From F22 sp963678855 (GTDB lineage: Bacteria > Bacteroidota > Bacteroidia > Bacteroidales > Bacteroidaceae): a DNA stretch of 64,000 nt. Of this stretch, positions 43,750 through 51,571 are shown one piece after another; position 1 is the first letter of the stretch, and each line of letters opens with the position of its first letter. Under the pieces are notes generated by a model that saw only the letters and a program-made list of their open reading frames with translations, made no database searches and had not been told where the DNA came from. Position numbers and translations under genes: made by a program. The DNA lies in contig OY787448.1 in assembly GCA_963678855.1 (NCBI GenBank), positions 434,001-498,000 of the forward strand, in the 5' to 3' direction.

Positions 43750-44643
43750 TTATTTCTTTAGTTTGTTTAGCGACTTGAAGTCGATATCACCAGTACCCGA
43801 TTCACTGTTCTTGATCACTCTCGGTTGGCCATAAACTGTAATATCGCCAGTACCGCTAGTTGAAGCATCAAGCGTATTGACTACAATACAGCTAATATCA
43901 CCTGTACCACTAGTACGCAATCTAGCGTCTTGAACTGTAAGTCGTTTAGCAGAGATATCACCTGTACCAGATGTACTCATATTTACCTCATGACTTGTAC
44001 CTGTTAGATACACATCGCCAGTACCACTAGTACTTGCATGGACACTTTCACAATCACCTGTAAGATACACTTCACCAGTGCCACTATCGCGTACTTTCAC
44101 TTCACGACCTTTATGGTTCTTCAAAGTAATATCGCCAGTACCTGAGCTACTGATATGCATACTTGTATAGTCGAAAGATGCAGCCGCTACGAAATCACCT
44201 GTACCACTTGAAGAGATTCTACTCTCATTGACCTTAAATGGTCCATCTAGGACAGCATTTCCTGTACCCGACAATCCCATTTTGCGTAGGTCGTGTACAT
44301 TGATTTTAATACGTAGTTTACTAGGTTCTGTATAATAAGTTCCAGAAGGTACCGTCAAACGTAGGATACCATCACTATAAGCAACTTTCACAGCTTCGAT
44401 ATAATTATTGGCCCCAGTCATCGTGATAGAAGGTGTTTCATCTACATTTTGTGTCAACACCATATCAAATGGCAAACCTGTGACCACACTGTGCAAGCTC
44501 TTAAACTCAGTAGTTACTTCGGATGTAGCTTTACTAGGTTTGATACGCTTCATACCAATCACTGTACAGCTACAAGCTGAAAGAACTACAAAGCAAAATA
44601 CCGCTAAGAATGCATGTGGAAAAATTGAAAACTTATAATTCAT
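43750..44643 (-). CDS. DUF2807 lipoprotein with nine SGTGD repeats
   Basis: I choose MNYKFSIF (ATG complementary to 44641-44643) because it gives a lipoprotein signal with lipobox LSAC. The 297-residue product belongs to the DUF2807 (GIN/adhesin-like) family. After an N-terminal strand region (MVLTQNVDETPSITMTG), the chain carries nine copies of S-G-T-G-(D/N/E) spaced about 15-25 residues, as expected for a right-handed beta-helix with one turn per repeat. It is likely surface- or periplasm-anchored. A paralogue lies at 58394-59227, on the other side of the accessory region. Confidence 0.88.
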   Translation of the reverse strand: MNYKFSIFPHAFLAVFCFVVLSACSCTVIGMKRIKPSKATSEVTTEFKSLHSVVTGLPFDMVLTQNVDETPSITMTGANNYIEAVKVAYSDGILRLTVPSGTYYTEPSKLRIKINVHDLRKMGLSGTGNAVLDGPFKVNESRISSSGTGDFVAAASFDYTSMHISSSGTGDITLKNHKGREVKVRDSGTGEVYLTGDCESVHASTSGTGDVYLTGTSHEVNMSTSGTGDISAKRLTVQDARLRTSGTGDISCIVVNTLDASTSGTGDITVYGQPRVIKNSESGTGDIDFKSLNKLKK

Positions 44644-44698
44644 AATAGTCATTTTTAAGTTGTTACTACTCTTTAGACGATACACTAAGTAACAAAAG

Positions 44699-44730
44699 TT
44701 GCACATGTCGGAAAAAAATTTTTATCTTTG
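44699..44730 (+). promoter_or_regulatory. Promoter of the two-helix membrane protein gene
   Basis: TTG at 44699-44701 and TATCTTTG at 44723-44730, 21 bases apart, lie 33 bases before the ATG at 44764. Confidence 0.65.
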
Positions 44731-44763
44731 TGCCGATGACAATAAATACAACTAGATACAACC

Positions 44764-45228
44764 ATGAATATCATTAGCTTACCAGAAAATAGACGAACGG
44801 ATATCAATACGAAGACACAGAAGCGAATCAATAAATTATTGTTCGTAGTAGATGAGCTGAATAAAAAGCATCTGCCTGTGGAAACAGTACGTATTCTAAA
44901 TGATACGATTAGTACATTATTGGATATGAATCCACGTACACCTCAGTATCCCAAGGCATTAAACAAAGTGCTGAATAAAGTACTGGAGATTGTACGTGAG
45001 AAGCATCAGATAGTCACGAAAAACTATTATCGTAATTATTGGATGCCAATAGGGATGAGTGCTTTCGGACTACCTATTGGCGTAGCGCTTAGTGTAGCTG
45101 TTGATAATTATGCGTTTATAGGATCGATGCTGCCTATTGGCTTAGTGATAGGCATGGCTTATGGCAACCAGCTGGATAAGAAAGCTGTTGAAGAAAATAA
45201 GGTCATCGATATGGAAGTAGAAGTTTAA
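44764..45228 (+). CDS. Uncharacterised protein with two transmembrane helices
   Basis: A 154-residue protein. The first ~85 residues are soluble and helical (NKLLFVVDELNKKHLPVETVRIL, then YPKALNKVLNKVLEIVREKH). Two hydrophobic Gly-rich segments follow at about 94-112 and 117-135 (GMSAFGLPIGVALSVAV, IGSMLPIGLVIGMAYGN), and an acidic tail closes it. No family was recognised. It ends one base before the convergent amidase gene and marks the left edge of the accessory module. Confidence 0.6.
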   Translation: MNIISLPENRRTDINTKTQKRINKLLFVVDELNKKHLPVETVRILNDTISTLLDMNPRTPQYPKALNKVLNKVLEIVREKHQIVTKNYYRNYWMPIGMSAFGLPIGVALSVAVDNYAFIGSMLPIGLVIGMAYGNQLDKKAVEENKVIDMEVEV

Positions 45229-45229
45229 A

Positions 45230-46054
45230 CTAGCTCCCAAATCGTCCACGGCACATCATCTTAGACAAAGGCTCTATGCTATACCACCTCTTCCGAAATG
45301 CAGGCATGCGCATCCCATCTGGTGGCGGTGGTACAGGTGTATTTCCATCTGGTGGGTCATTCTCCAACAACACGCCTATTGGAGCTTCATCGTCGTCACT
45401 TTCTGATGAAGCATCCAAACATTCTAACGAACTGTTATCTCCACTCTCCACCTTCAGATATTCTTCAGCCGCTTCACAAAGCTTCAAGGACGCATCACTT
45501 ACAGGTTCATTCAGCTCTTTTTGCGCAAAGACATAGTTGCGAGAGACAATAGCCATCTCACGAAGATACCCCAGCCATTCTGCATGCGCATCATAACAAG
45601 GACACATCTTAATCCAATCGACACTAGTGATTTCACCATCACCATTGACATCAGGTGAAAGATCTCGATGCCCCAAGACATCATAAATCTTAAATTCGTT
45701 GACCAGAAGTCCAATCAGCTGTTTGATAGCGAGTTGTTGCAGTGGGGTACGCGTATCGGCAGGATTGCCATGAGAGTCTAGGCCACCAATATAGCAAATA
45801 CCTATGCTATGAGCATTGTGCCCTTTGACATGAGCCCCCATCTCGTTAAGTGGTCGCCCTTTATGGATAACACCTTTTTGATCGACAACAAAGTGATAAC
45901 CAATATCTCGAAAGTGACGTTCTAAGATGTGCCAGCGTGCAATATCCTCTGTAGTTACAGTACTGGTAGCACAGGTAGCAGCACAATGCACAACGATGCA
46001 ATCAATCTTTCGTGTAATACCTTGGGCATTAAATAATGTTTCATATGATTTCAT
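45230..46054 (-). CDS. N-acetylmuramoyl-L-alanine amidase (Amidase_2 type)
   Basis: The start MKSYETLFNAQG (complement of 46052-46054) gives 274 residues. The N-terminal ~165 residues form an Amidase_2/T7-lysozyme-like domain with zinc ligands in VVHCAAT, the HFVVDQKG strand, GAHVKGHNAHSIGICYIGG and LGHRDLSPDVNGDG. The distal part is acidic and Pro-rich (SSESDDDEAPIG, PVPPPPDG) and has no recognised domain. In Bacteroidales this amidase regularly follows the smalltalk and HU-like genes, as here. It probably cleaves peptidoglycan stem peptides as a lysin-like module. Confidence 0.88.
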   Translation of the reverse strand: MKSYETLFNAQGITRKIDCIVVHCAATCATSTVTTEDIARWHILERHFRDIGYHFVVDQKGVIHKGRPLNEMGAHVKGHNAHSIGICYIGGLDSHGNPADTRTPLQQLAIKQLIGLLVNEFKIYDVLGHRDLSPDVNGDGEITSVDWIKMCPCYDAHAEWLGYLREMAIVSRNYVFAQKELNEPVSDASLKLCEAAEEYLKVESGDNSSLECLDASSESDDDEAPIGVLLENDPPDGNTPVPPPPDGMRMPAFRKRWYSIEPLSKMMCRGRFGS

Positions 46055-46166
46055 GAGTTTGTTTTTTATTGTGGTTTGTAAAAACAAAAAGGTGGAGTGG
46101 CTATGCCTACTAGCACCACCCACTCCTGCTACACAGAGTAGCATCCTTCTTATAAGTCAGTTTACT

Positions 46167-46307
46167 CTATCCTACTAGATGAGTGACTGTTGCTGCTTTG
46201 GCACCAATGGCACCCACAAGTGCAGATAATACTGCAATAGCTAAATTAATCCAGTAAGACCATCGTGATGGGTCTTTTTGCGTTGTTTGTGGTTTCATTT
46301 TTTTCAT
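46167..46307 (-). CDS. Smalltalk-like small membrane protein
   Basis: A 46-residue protein starting MKKMKPQTTQKD (ATG complementary to 46305-46307; a second ATG at 46298 is also possible). It has one transmembrane helix (INLAIAVLSALVGAIGA). Position between an HU-like DNA-binding protein gene and an amidase gene, together with size and topology, identify it as a Bacteroidales smalltalk protein. Its function is unknown; a holin-like role next to the amidase is speculation. Confidence 0.7.
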   Translation of the reverse strand: MKKMKPQTTQKDPSRWSYWINLAIAVLSALVGAIGAKAATVTHLVG

Positions 46308-46329
46308 CTTTAGAGTTATACAATGACAA

Positions 46330-46359
46330 GGTGTTGGAAGGAGGCTTCTCTCCAACACC
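46330..46359 (-). terminator. Hairpin between HU-like and smalltalk genes
   Basis: The stem GGTGTTGGA (46330-46338) with TCCAACACC (46351-46359) lies in the intercistronic gap. There is no T run, so it may pause or process the transcript rather than end it. Confidence 0.5.
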
Positions 46360-46365
46360 CCTATT

Positions 46366-46887
46366 CTAGCCTAGCAAGTCGCCACCACCAGTGTCGCCGC
46401 CAGTATCTCCTGTGTCACCAGTGTCTCCAGTACCGCTGTCGCCTGTGCTACCAGTGTCATCAGTACTTTCTGACTCCTCACCACGATACATCTCGTACGT
46501 GATAGCATCAGACAATGCGCTACGAGTCGTCTTACCAGAGCGACGCTTCTCTTCACGGAAGACGATATGCGCGTTGTTGATTTGGTTGACGTTCACTTCC
46601 TCAGCAGTTTCCACACCGTTGCCCGATGCGTTTACTGTGACATGCATAGTGCCCAGTTTTTCAAGCTTGACCGAGTAGCCTAGTTGGAAGTAATGCTGTG
46701 CGGCATCACCTAAGTTTTCTATCACGTTGCGGATATCACCAGGAGTCAATGATGACTGCTTAGCGATTAGCTGCGCTAGATCGTCGGTGGATACTTGGCC
46801 ACGATTTTTGGTCGTTGGGTAAAACAGCTTCTTGCCTGTCTCCTTGTCAGCGATATTCGACTGACGGGCTTTGATTAATACGCTCAT
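46366..46887 (-). CDS. HU-like DNA-binding protein with acidic Gly-Asp-Thr tail
   Basis: The start is MSVLIKARQ (complement of 46885-46887), giving 173 residues. Residues about 1-125 match the Bacteroidales HU-like family: KSNIADKETGKKLFYPTTKNRG-type N-terminus, AKQSSLTPGDIRNVIENLGDA and LEKLGTMHVTV. The last ~35 residues are a low-complexity acidic tail built from GDTG/GDSG units. HU-like proteins bend DNA; the tail may regulate binding or partner contact. It is encoded with smalltalk and amidase genes, the usual order for this module. Confidence 0.85.
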   Translation of the reverse strand: MSVLIKARQSNIADKETGKKLFYPTTKNRGQVSTDDLAQLIAKQSSLTPGDIRNVIENLGDAAQHYFQLGYSVKLEKLGTMHVTVNASGNGVETAEEVNVNQINNAHIVFREEKRRSGKTTRSALSDAITYEMYRGEESESTDDTGSTGDSGTGDTGDTGDTGGDTGGGDLLG

Positions 46888-47065
46888 ACAAATTCTCAAT
46901 TAAAGGTTAGTTATCGTTTCTTATTTCAGGAAAGATGTTTTTGCTAGCTAAAAACAGGGCCTCTCCGAAAACATTTGCAAGATACGACATGAGGGATGAG
47001 CGTTGTCCGTATTCTGTCCGTATTTAAGGGAATGATACAGGGGATAGGCGGGATTTGGTGGTGTT

Positions 47066-47482
47066 TTATAGTTTGTTATAGATGCTAACACCTAAGTCGC
47101 TGTACTTGCTCTTCCAATGTATAATTAACATAAGCCCCAATAAACAAGTTGTGAATAAATTCTGAAACATGGCACCTAAATTAATCGATGGACAGCACGC
47201 CATATACCAGCCTAGGCACTCAGTTTCTATGCCATCCCATACCCAATGCTCCTCTTGATTTGTTATTAAAAGAAGCTTAAACCAAAATGGTTGCTTCAGG
47301 CAACACTTTATCATTGAGCGTACCCAAGGGTACAGCACGACAACAATCAGTAAGAGGTAATACCCTAATTCAAACATGTTAGGCACTGGGTAGCATGCCA
47401 TTAATAGGTTTAATACTAGCTCCACAAAAGTGGCAAAATTGAAAGTGTTGCTTTCATTACTGAAAATTGATTTTTTCTTCAT
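47066..47482 (-). CDS. Uncharacterised small membrane protein
   Basis: Starting at MKKKSIFSNES (complement of 47480-47482), this 138-residue protein has three hydrophobic helices: FVELVLNLLMACY, LGYYLLLIVVVLYPWV and, near the end, LFTTCLLGLMLIIHW. It is Cys-rich (six or seven Cys) and Trp-rich. No family was recognised. Base use is more AT-rich than the helicase gene next to it. It lies between the HU-like and DnaB-like genes on the same strand, so it may be a late addition to the module. Confidence 0.5.
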   Translation of the reverse strand: MKKKSIFSNESNTFNFATFVELVLNLLMACYPVPNMFELGYYLLLIVVVLYPWVRSMIKCCLKQPFWFKLLLITNQEEHWVWDGIETECLGWYMACCPSINLGAMFQNLFTTCLLGLMLIIHWKSKYSDLGVSIYNKL

Positions 47483-47652
47483 TTTGTGTGTTTTTTGTTG
47501 GGAACTCGACATCTGCTTTTATGCGAACCTTACAGTTCAAAAAAGCAAGCCTCACTGATGAGAATTCCCGTAATTTTTAAAGTGAAGTTACTTAAGAATA
47601 GATTAGCGCATTGCCAAACGATTATTTACAACAAACACACAATAATTCGTCA

Positions 47653-47699
47653 CAAAAAAAACACCGCCCCCCCAGATCATCACGACCCAGAGAGCGGCA
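47653..47699 (-). terminator. Probable terminator of the DnaB-like operon
   Basis: On the minus strand CCGCTCTC pairs with GGGGGCGG (two G-T pairs) and is followed by eight T residues. The hairpin is 27 bases past the stop. Confidence 0.6.
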
Positions 47700-47725
47700 T
47701 AAACACACAACCTAAAACAGCTTAT

Positions 47726-49135
47726 TTACCCTTCCAATCCATCCACATCAACCACATACCCACTATCAAGCCTAGGACTACCCACACTATCAAACCTAGT
47801 ATACTCAGGATGAAACCTCAACTGCACCTCACCCACAGACCCATTACGGCTCTTGGCCACAATCAGCGTCGTACACTCCTTATCCTGCATCGTATGCACC
47901 GTATCTGCCACCTGCGTACCGATCGCACCGACACGGTGGATAAAGATCACCATATCAGCATCCTGCTCAATCGCACCCGAATCTCGCAAGTCACTCAACT
48001 GCGGTTTACGCGCATCAGCTTCACGATTCTCGATATTACGGTTTAGCTGTGACAGCGCAATAACAGGGACTTTAAGCTCCATGGCGATCTGCTTCAACAT
48101 GCTGGAGATACCAGCTATTTGCTCCTGCCTACTTTGCCCCTTCAATGATGTATTACGCATCAGCTGCAAATAATCCACCATGATAATACCTATATTGTGC
48201 TTCTTCACCGCACGCTTGGTGCGGGCATAGAACTCATAGATATCCAACGCTGGCGTATCGTCTATGATACACGGACTATCATAGAGCTTGTCGTAAGCCT
48301 CTTTGACCGCTTGCTTTTCCGCTACCGTGATGCGCTCTGGCGTATGCACTATGCCTTTATCCACTTGCGCTTCGGCATAAAGCATACGACCTGCAATCTT
48401 CTCAGGACTCATCTCCATGGAATAAATCAAAACAGGCTGAGCCTTGTCTCTACGCTGCATGATATTCATAGCAATATTGACCATCAGCGCAGTCTTACCC
48501 ACACCAGGACGGGCGGCCAGGATAATCAAATCTTCGGGAAAGAATCCGTGCGTTAAGTTATCTAGAGCAGGATACCCACTGTAGACACCTTTTGAGGGTG
48601 CTTCGCCATTGCTAGCACGTTCAAACTCTTGATACGCACTAGTCAAGGCATCATTGACTGGCGTAACCCGACTAGTCACTTGTTTATCACGGATGCCCAA
48701 GATGGCACTTTCTGCTTCCTGTAGCAATTCTACAGCTTCGCCCTCTCCACTACTCACGTTTTTTATAATCAGGTCGGCCTGCGTGATCAACTGACGCTTC
48801 ACACTCAGGTCACGTAACATCTTGGCATGCTGCAAGGCATACTCACTATGGATAGCCGCATTTTGTATTTCCAGCAAGATAGCCATGCGGGCATCGGCAT
48901 CTCCTCCTGCTTCTTTGCGCCATGCTTCAAGCACAGTAAGGACATCTATATGGGAGATATTGGGATCACGGTACAGTTGACCCATAATGCGAAAGACAGA
49001 TTGAAAATTGGGGTCACTATAATCTTCCTCGTTCAGATAATCCATGATATCGGCATAACAGTCGTTGTTTACAAAGACGGCAGCGACTACTTGGCGTTCG
49101 AGTTCTGGGGCACATAATTGGTCTTGGGTTTTCAT
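47726..49135 (-). CDS. DnaB-family replicative helicase
   Basis: This 469-residue helicase has the DnaB N-terminal domain (about 8-110, with PELERQVVAAVF and HIDVLTVLEAW) and the RecA-type ATPase domain. Walker A is ARPGVGKTAL with Lys214, Walker B is IIMVDYLQLM, and the later LSQLNRNIENRE and DLRDSGAIEQDAD motifs are intact. The chain is shorter than typical chromosomal DnaB. Context with a separate DnaG-type primase, a Lin1244-like protein and an HU-like protein suggests a mobile-element replisome. Its first four bases overlap the preceding gene, so translation is coupled. Confidence 0.93.
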   Translation of the reverse strand: MKTQDQLCAPELERQVVAAVFVNNDCYADIMDYLNEEDYSDPNFQSVFRIMGQLYRDPNISHIDVLTVLEAWRKEAGGDADARMAILLEIQNAAIHSEYALQHAKMLRDLSVKRQLITQADLIIKNVSSGEGEAVELLQEAESAILGIRDKQVTSRVTPVNDALTSAYQEFERASNGEAPSKGVYSGYPALDNLTHGFFPEDLIILAARPGVGKTALMVNIAMNIMQRRDKAQPVLIYSMEMSPEKIAGRMLYAEAQVDKGIVHTPERITVAEKQAVKEAYDKLYDSPCIIDDTPALDIYEFYARTKRAVKKHNIGIIMVDYLQLMRNTSLKGQSRQEQIAGISSMLKQIAMELKVPVIALSQLNRNIENREADARKPQLSDLRDSGAIEQDADMVIFIHRVGAIGTQVADTVHTMQDKECTTLIVAKSRNGSVGEVQLRFHPEYTRFDSVGSPRLDSGYVVDVDGLEG

Positions 49136-49458
49136 GCGGAAGGGTTTATAAGTTTGTAAATAAAAGCATTTTGTATACGGGTCATGGCGTCCACAGAGGT
49201 GATTTCCCCTGCGAACCAGTCTTGGATAATCAAGGCTTGCATGCCATTGAAATAGTGCTGTCTGGGGTTATAACCCATAGCTTGTAACCGACGTTGAATC
49301 ACGGTACATTTGGAGATATAACGACGCAAAGAGCGCTTGGCCGAATCGTCTGATAGCGTAGGAAATATCCACTGAGCTACGGCATTCTTAGGAATGCGTA
49401 ACTCTTGTAGATGTGCTTGCATCTGGGGCGTTATAGAGGCACTACTTTCAGGATTCAT
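49132..49458 (-). CDS. Uncharacterised small helical protein in the replication operon
   Basis: The 108-residue product is predicted soluble and helical. Its middle, SDDSAKRSLRRYISKCTVIQRRL, is basic, and IIQDWFAGEITSVDAMTRI follows. No family was recognised. It overlaps the helicase gene downstream and the duplicated-domain gene upstream by four bases each (ATGA-type), so the three are translationally coupled. By position it might be a helicase-loader or adaptor, but there is no sequence motif to support that. Confidence 0.6.
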   Translation of the reverse strand: MNPESSASITPQMQAHLQELRIPKNAVAQWIFPTLSDDSAKRSLRRYISKCTVIQRRLQAMGYNPRQHYFNGMQALIIQDWFAGEITSVDAMTRIQNAFIYKLINPSA

Positions 49459-50444
49459 CGAGCGCGGCCTTTACGGGTTTCACGAATGATATGCTGGTTG
49501 CGTTTGCCCCCTGCTTGAAGCTGGAAATGCTTTTCGAGTTGGCGCGCTAGATACATAAACGGTCGAACTATTTTAGGTTTGAACTTCAAGTCCTCTAGCT
49601 CCTTCATACAAGGATTGTCTACAGCACCCCAATCACTGGCATGAACCAGAAAAGCCGAATTGAGATTATCTACGTGGATATTGTACTTCTTAATCAAAGC
49701 CCATAACCTTGGGAGATTATATCTATATGTCAGGGCATACTCAGGAATGACACGCAAAAAAGGACACACATGCATCTCATCATACGGATTGGTTACAAAA
49801 CCAGCAATTGGTTCACCCGCTTGCTGTTTCTGCACGATACCCGTAAGTGATGGGCGAGTAAACCCTGCAGGATCTTTGATACTAAAGATAGCTGGAAATC
49901 GTAAGGGATTGAGTTTGTCTTCTCGCTCTATCACAGTCATACTACTGATTTCATCGGCTAGCTGCCTTCTCTGGGCAATGCGCTCTTCGGGTGTCTCGCT
50001 CAGATGTACTTTATAGAAAGATTTGGCACGCTTGATAAGCCCATTAGTGGTTTCTTGAATATGTGCTGGAGTAATCTCTTCTAGTTCTTTAAGGAGATTG
50101 AAGACACGAGAGATTTCTTTATAAAAAACATTCTCCCGTCGGGCATACTCAGTGGCATGGAGAAAGTAAACAAGCAGATTCTGGTCCGTGATATGCAGAA
50201 ATGCAAGCTTTATCTCCAGTCCGTCTATATCGTAGTGCGTATGTCTGTAGACACACTCGGGCACAAAACGAATATAGCTATCTTCGGGATACTTACGGGG
50301 AGCACGGTACACAAAGCCACGCGGTGCTTTGCCCTTCTCCGCACAAGTGAGGATATCATTGATAGCTAGGCGAGGCACGCCATTAGGATCGCAGACTTCC
50401 AATACAGCTGGAAGTTTTCTTGGATTTTGACAAGTTAAATTCAT
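49455..50444 (-). CDS. Uncharacterised protein with an internal domain duplication
   Basis: In this 329-residue protein, residues about 7-71 and 179-241 align without gaps. Both read N-P, then P-A, D-P-x-G, R, I, G, a G-F-V tripeptide and R-x-x-P-E near the end. Between them lies a helical segment (YKEISRVFNLLKELEEITPAH), and the C-terminus is basic (GGKRNQHIIRETRKGRAR). No known family was recognised. It is the first gene after a strong hairpin, and it overlaps the next gene by four bases. A DNA-binding role would fit the basic tail and the operon but is inference. Confidence 0.65.
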   Translation of the reverse strand: MNLTCQNPRKLPAVLEVCDPNGVPRLAINDILTCAEKGKAPRGFVYRAPRKYPEDSYIRFVPECVYRHTHYDIDGLEIKLAFLHITDQNLLVYFLHATEYARRENVFYKEISRVFNLLKELEEITPAHIQETTNGLIKRAKSFYKVHLSETPEERIAQRRQLADEISSMTVIEREDKLNPLRFPAIFSIKDPAGFTRPSLTGIVQKQQAGEPIAGFVTNPYDEMHVCPFLRVIPEYALTYRYNLPRLWALIKKYNIHVDNLNSAFLVHASDWGAVDNPCMKELEDLKFKPKIVRPFMYLARQLEKHFQLQAGGKRNQHIIRETRKGRAR

Positions 50445-50487
50445 AGTAATAAGCGAAAAATAAAAATTAAAAAAAACCTCGATAGAG

Positions 50488-50547
50488 GCTGGAACAGGTC
50501 TTCAGGCGGCAGGTAGGATATATACAGACCTGAAGACCTGTTCCGGC
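50488..50547. terminator. Long perfect hairpin upstream of the duplicated-domain gene
   Basis: A 16-bp perfect stem (50491-50506 with 50529-50544, core GGAACAGGTCTTCAGG) extends to about 20 bp with one G-T pair. T runs follow on both strands, and CCTCGATAGAGG forms a second small stem at its edge on the minus-strand downstream side. It is likely a terminator of the Lin1244-like gene, possibly leaky into the operon. Confidence 0.8.
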
Positions 50548-50629
50548 CTTCGGTTTTTTCTTTTTAGCTTTCTCGTAAGAGAAAGGGAAAAAGAAAAGGA
50601 GATACGTACTATGACGCATTTCTACACAG

Positions 50630-51187
50630 CTACAAACCTAGATGAGGACAGTGATTGTCTATCTCATTCTGCATGGCCAACTGACTTTCTTCGTCTGGCC
50701 ACATCTTTTTGTAGACTACATCGCGATATTGACGCACCATGGTCGGGTCTTTGTCATCTAACCCGATGTACAATTTTACTCGTTCATGCATAGGCAGAAG
50801 TAATAAGCTGAAAGGAATGCGTACCGAGCTGCGACGCATATGCATACACTGGTCACAGAGAGCAAACTGAATATCATGAGAGCTCAACACGCCTTGGCTC
50901 AGACAGTGTGGGTTATAAAAGCCGTAATCAAACAACACTTGTACCCATTTGCAAATATCACTACAGGTCTGGCGAGTCATGTATTCGAGTTGTTTGCACA
51001 GCAAGTGACTATAGGGTGCATAGCCGCCATTATTGAGCACATGCAGCACCAGTCTATCATTTAGGTGGATAATGGTGATACCGTCTTCCTCTCGTTCGTT
51101 CATCACACGTTGCACATTGGGATGGTCATACCAATCCACTGGCCATGGGACAAACTTGAACCGCATTGGGTTTTGTTTCTTTGCCAT
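50630..51187 (-). CDS. Lin1244/Lin1753-like (DUF4373-like) protein, possible replication initiator
   Basis: The 185-residue protein begins MAKKQNPMRFKFVPWPVDWYDHPN, matching the start of Lin1244/Lin1753-like N-terminal domains (DUF4373), where a short D-x-x-x-(F/Y)-(F/Y)-D-D/H-x-K/N pattern precedes helices. It continues with the family's IIHLNDRLVLHVLNNGGYAP and the HTH-like KWVQVLFDYGFYN. Such domains resemble DnaD/phage replication organisers. A Cys-rich patch (CDQCMH) lies near 120. It starts beside the repeat-rich divergence at 51188-51571, as expected for an initiator acting nearby. Family assignment is by eye. Confidence 0.6.
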   Translation of the reverse strand: MAKKQNPMRFKFVPWPVDWYDHPNVQRVMNEREEDGITIIHLNDRLVLHVLNNGGYAPYSHLLCKQLEYMTRQTCSDICKWVQVLFDYGFYNPHCLSQGVLSSHDIQFALCDQCMHMRRSSVRIPFSLLLLPMHERVKLYIGLDDKDPTMVRQYRDVVYKKMWPDEESQLAMQNEIDNHCPHLGL

Positions 51188-51229
51188 AAGACAATCTTTT
51201 AGGGTTAAAAAATTAAAGAACTATTACCT

Positions 51230-51321
51230 GAGAGACTCTCCAGATTCTTGCCTTAAACGACAAAGTTCTGGCTTCAAATCCTAGGATTCTGGCTTAGAAT
51301 CTGAAGGTTGAAGGCAAGAAT
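51230..51321. repeat. Iteron-like repeats and inverted repeats at the divergence point
   Basis: Three imperfect direct repeats of a GATTCTGGCTTAAA-like unit start near 51243, 51265 and 51285, about 21 bases apart. ATTCTTGCCTT (51244-51254) pairs with AAGGCAAGAAT (51311-51321). AATCCTAGGATT and GATTCT-GGCTT-AGAATC are smaller palindromes inside. GAGAGACTCTC lies at 51230-51240. The 384-base gap separates the two arms of the replication module, so origin or regulatory function is plausible. Confidence 0.55.
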
Positions 51322-51571
51322 AATTTGACTCTCATCCTGTATCTCGGAAGCAAAAGTAGAAAAGTGCTGTCAGGTGACCGAGGGGGGCGTATCGAAAGAT
51401 TATGCGTGTATGAAAATAAAATGCATCAATCATTACAACAGATTATTTTTCATACAAAAACAACATTAATTGTAACACAAGACAACTTTGATAGAATATA
51501 AGTATATTTTTGCTGATGATTTTGAGTACAAGACCAAATAAGTAGCTACAAAGCTGCATAAAATACACTTT

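Noticed and set aside
43901..44260. Apparent DNA tandem repeat or CRISPR-like array
   Set aside because: The periodic CACCAGTACC-type sequence is explained by SGTGD codons in the DUF2807 protein; the spacing is irregular and the whole stretch is coding.
45298..45552. Plus-strand ORFs over the amidase tail
   Set aside because: Pro/Ser/His-rich shadows of the acidic, Pro-rich C-terminus of the amidase on the opposite strand.
47486..48046. 186-codon plus-strand ORF over the helicase 3' end
   Set aside because: His/Thr/Arg-rich antisense shadow of the DnaB-like coding sequence.
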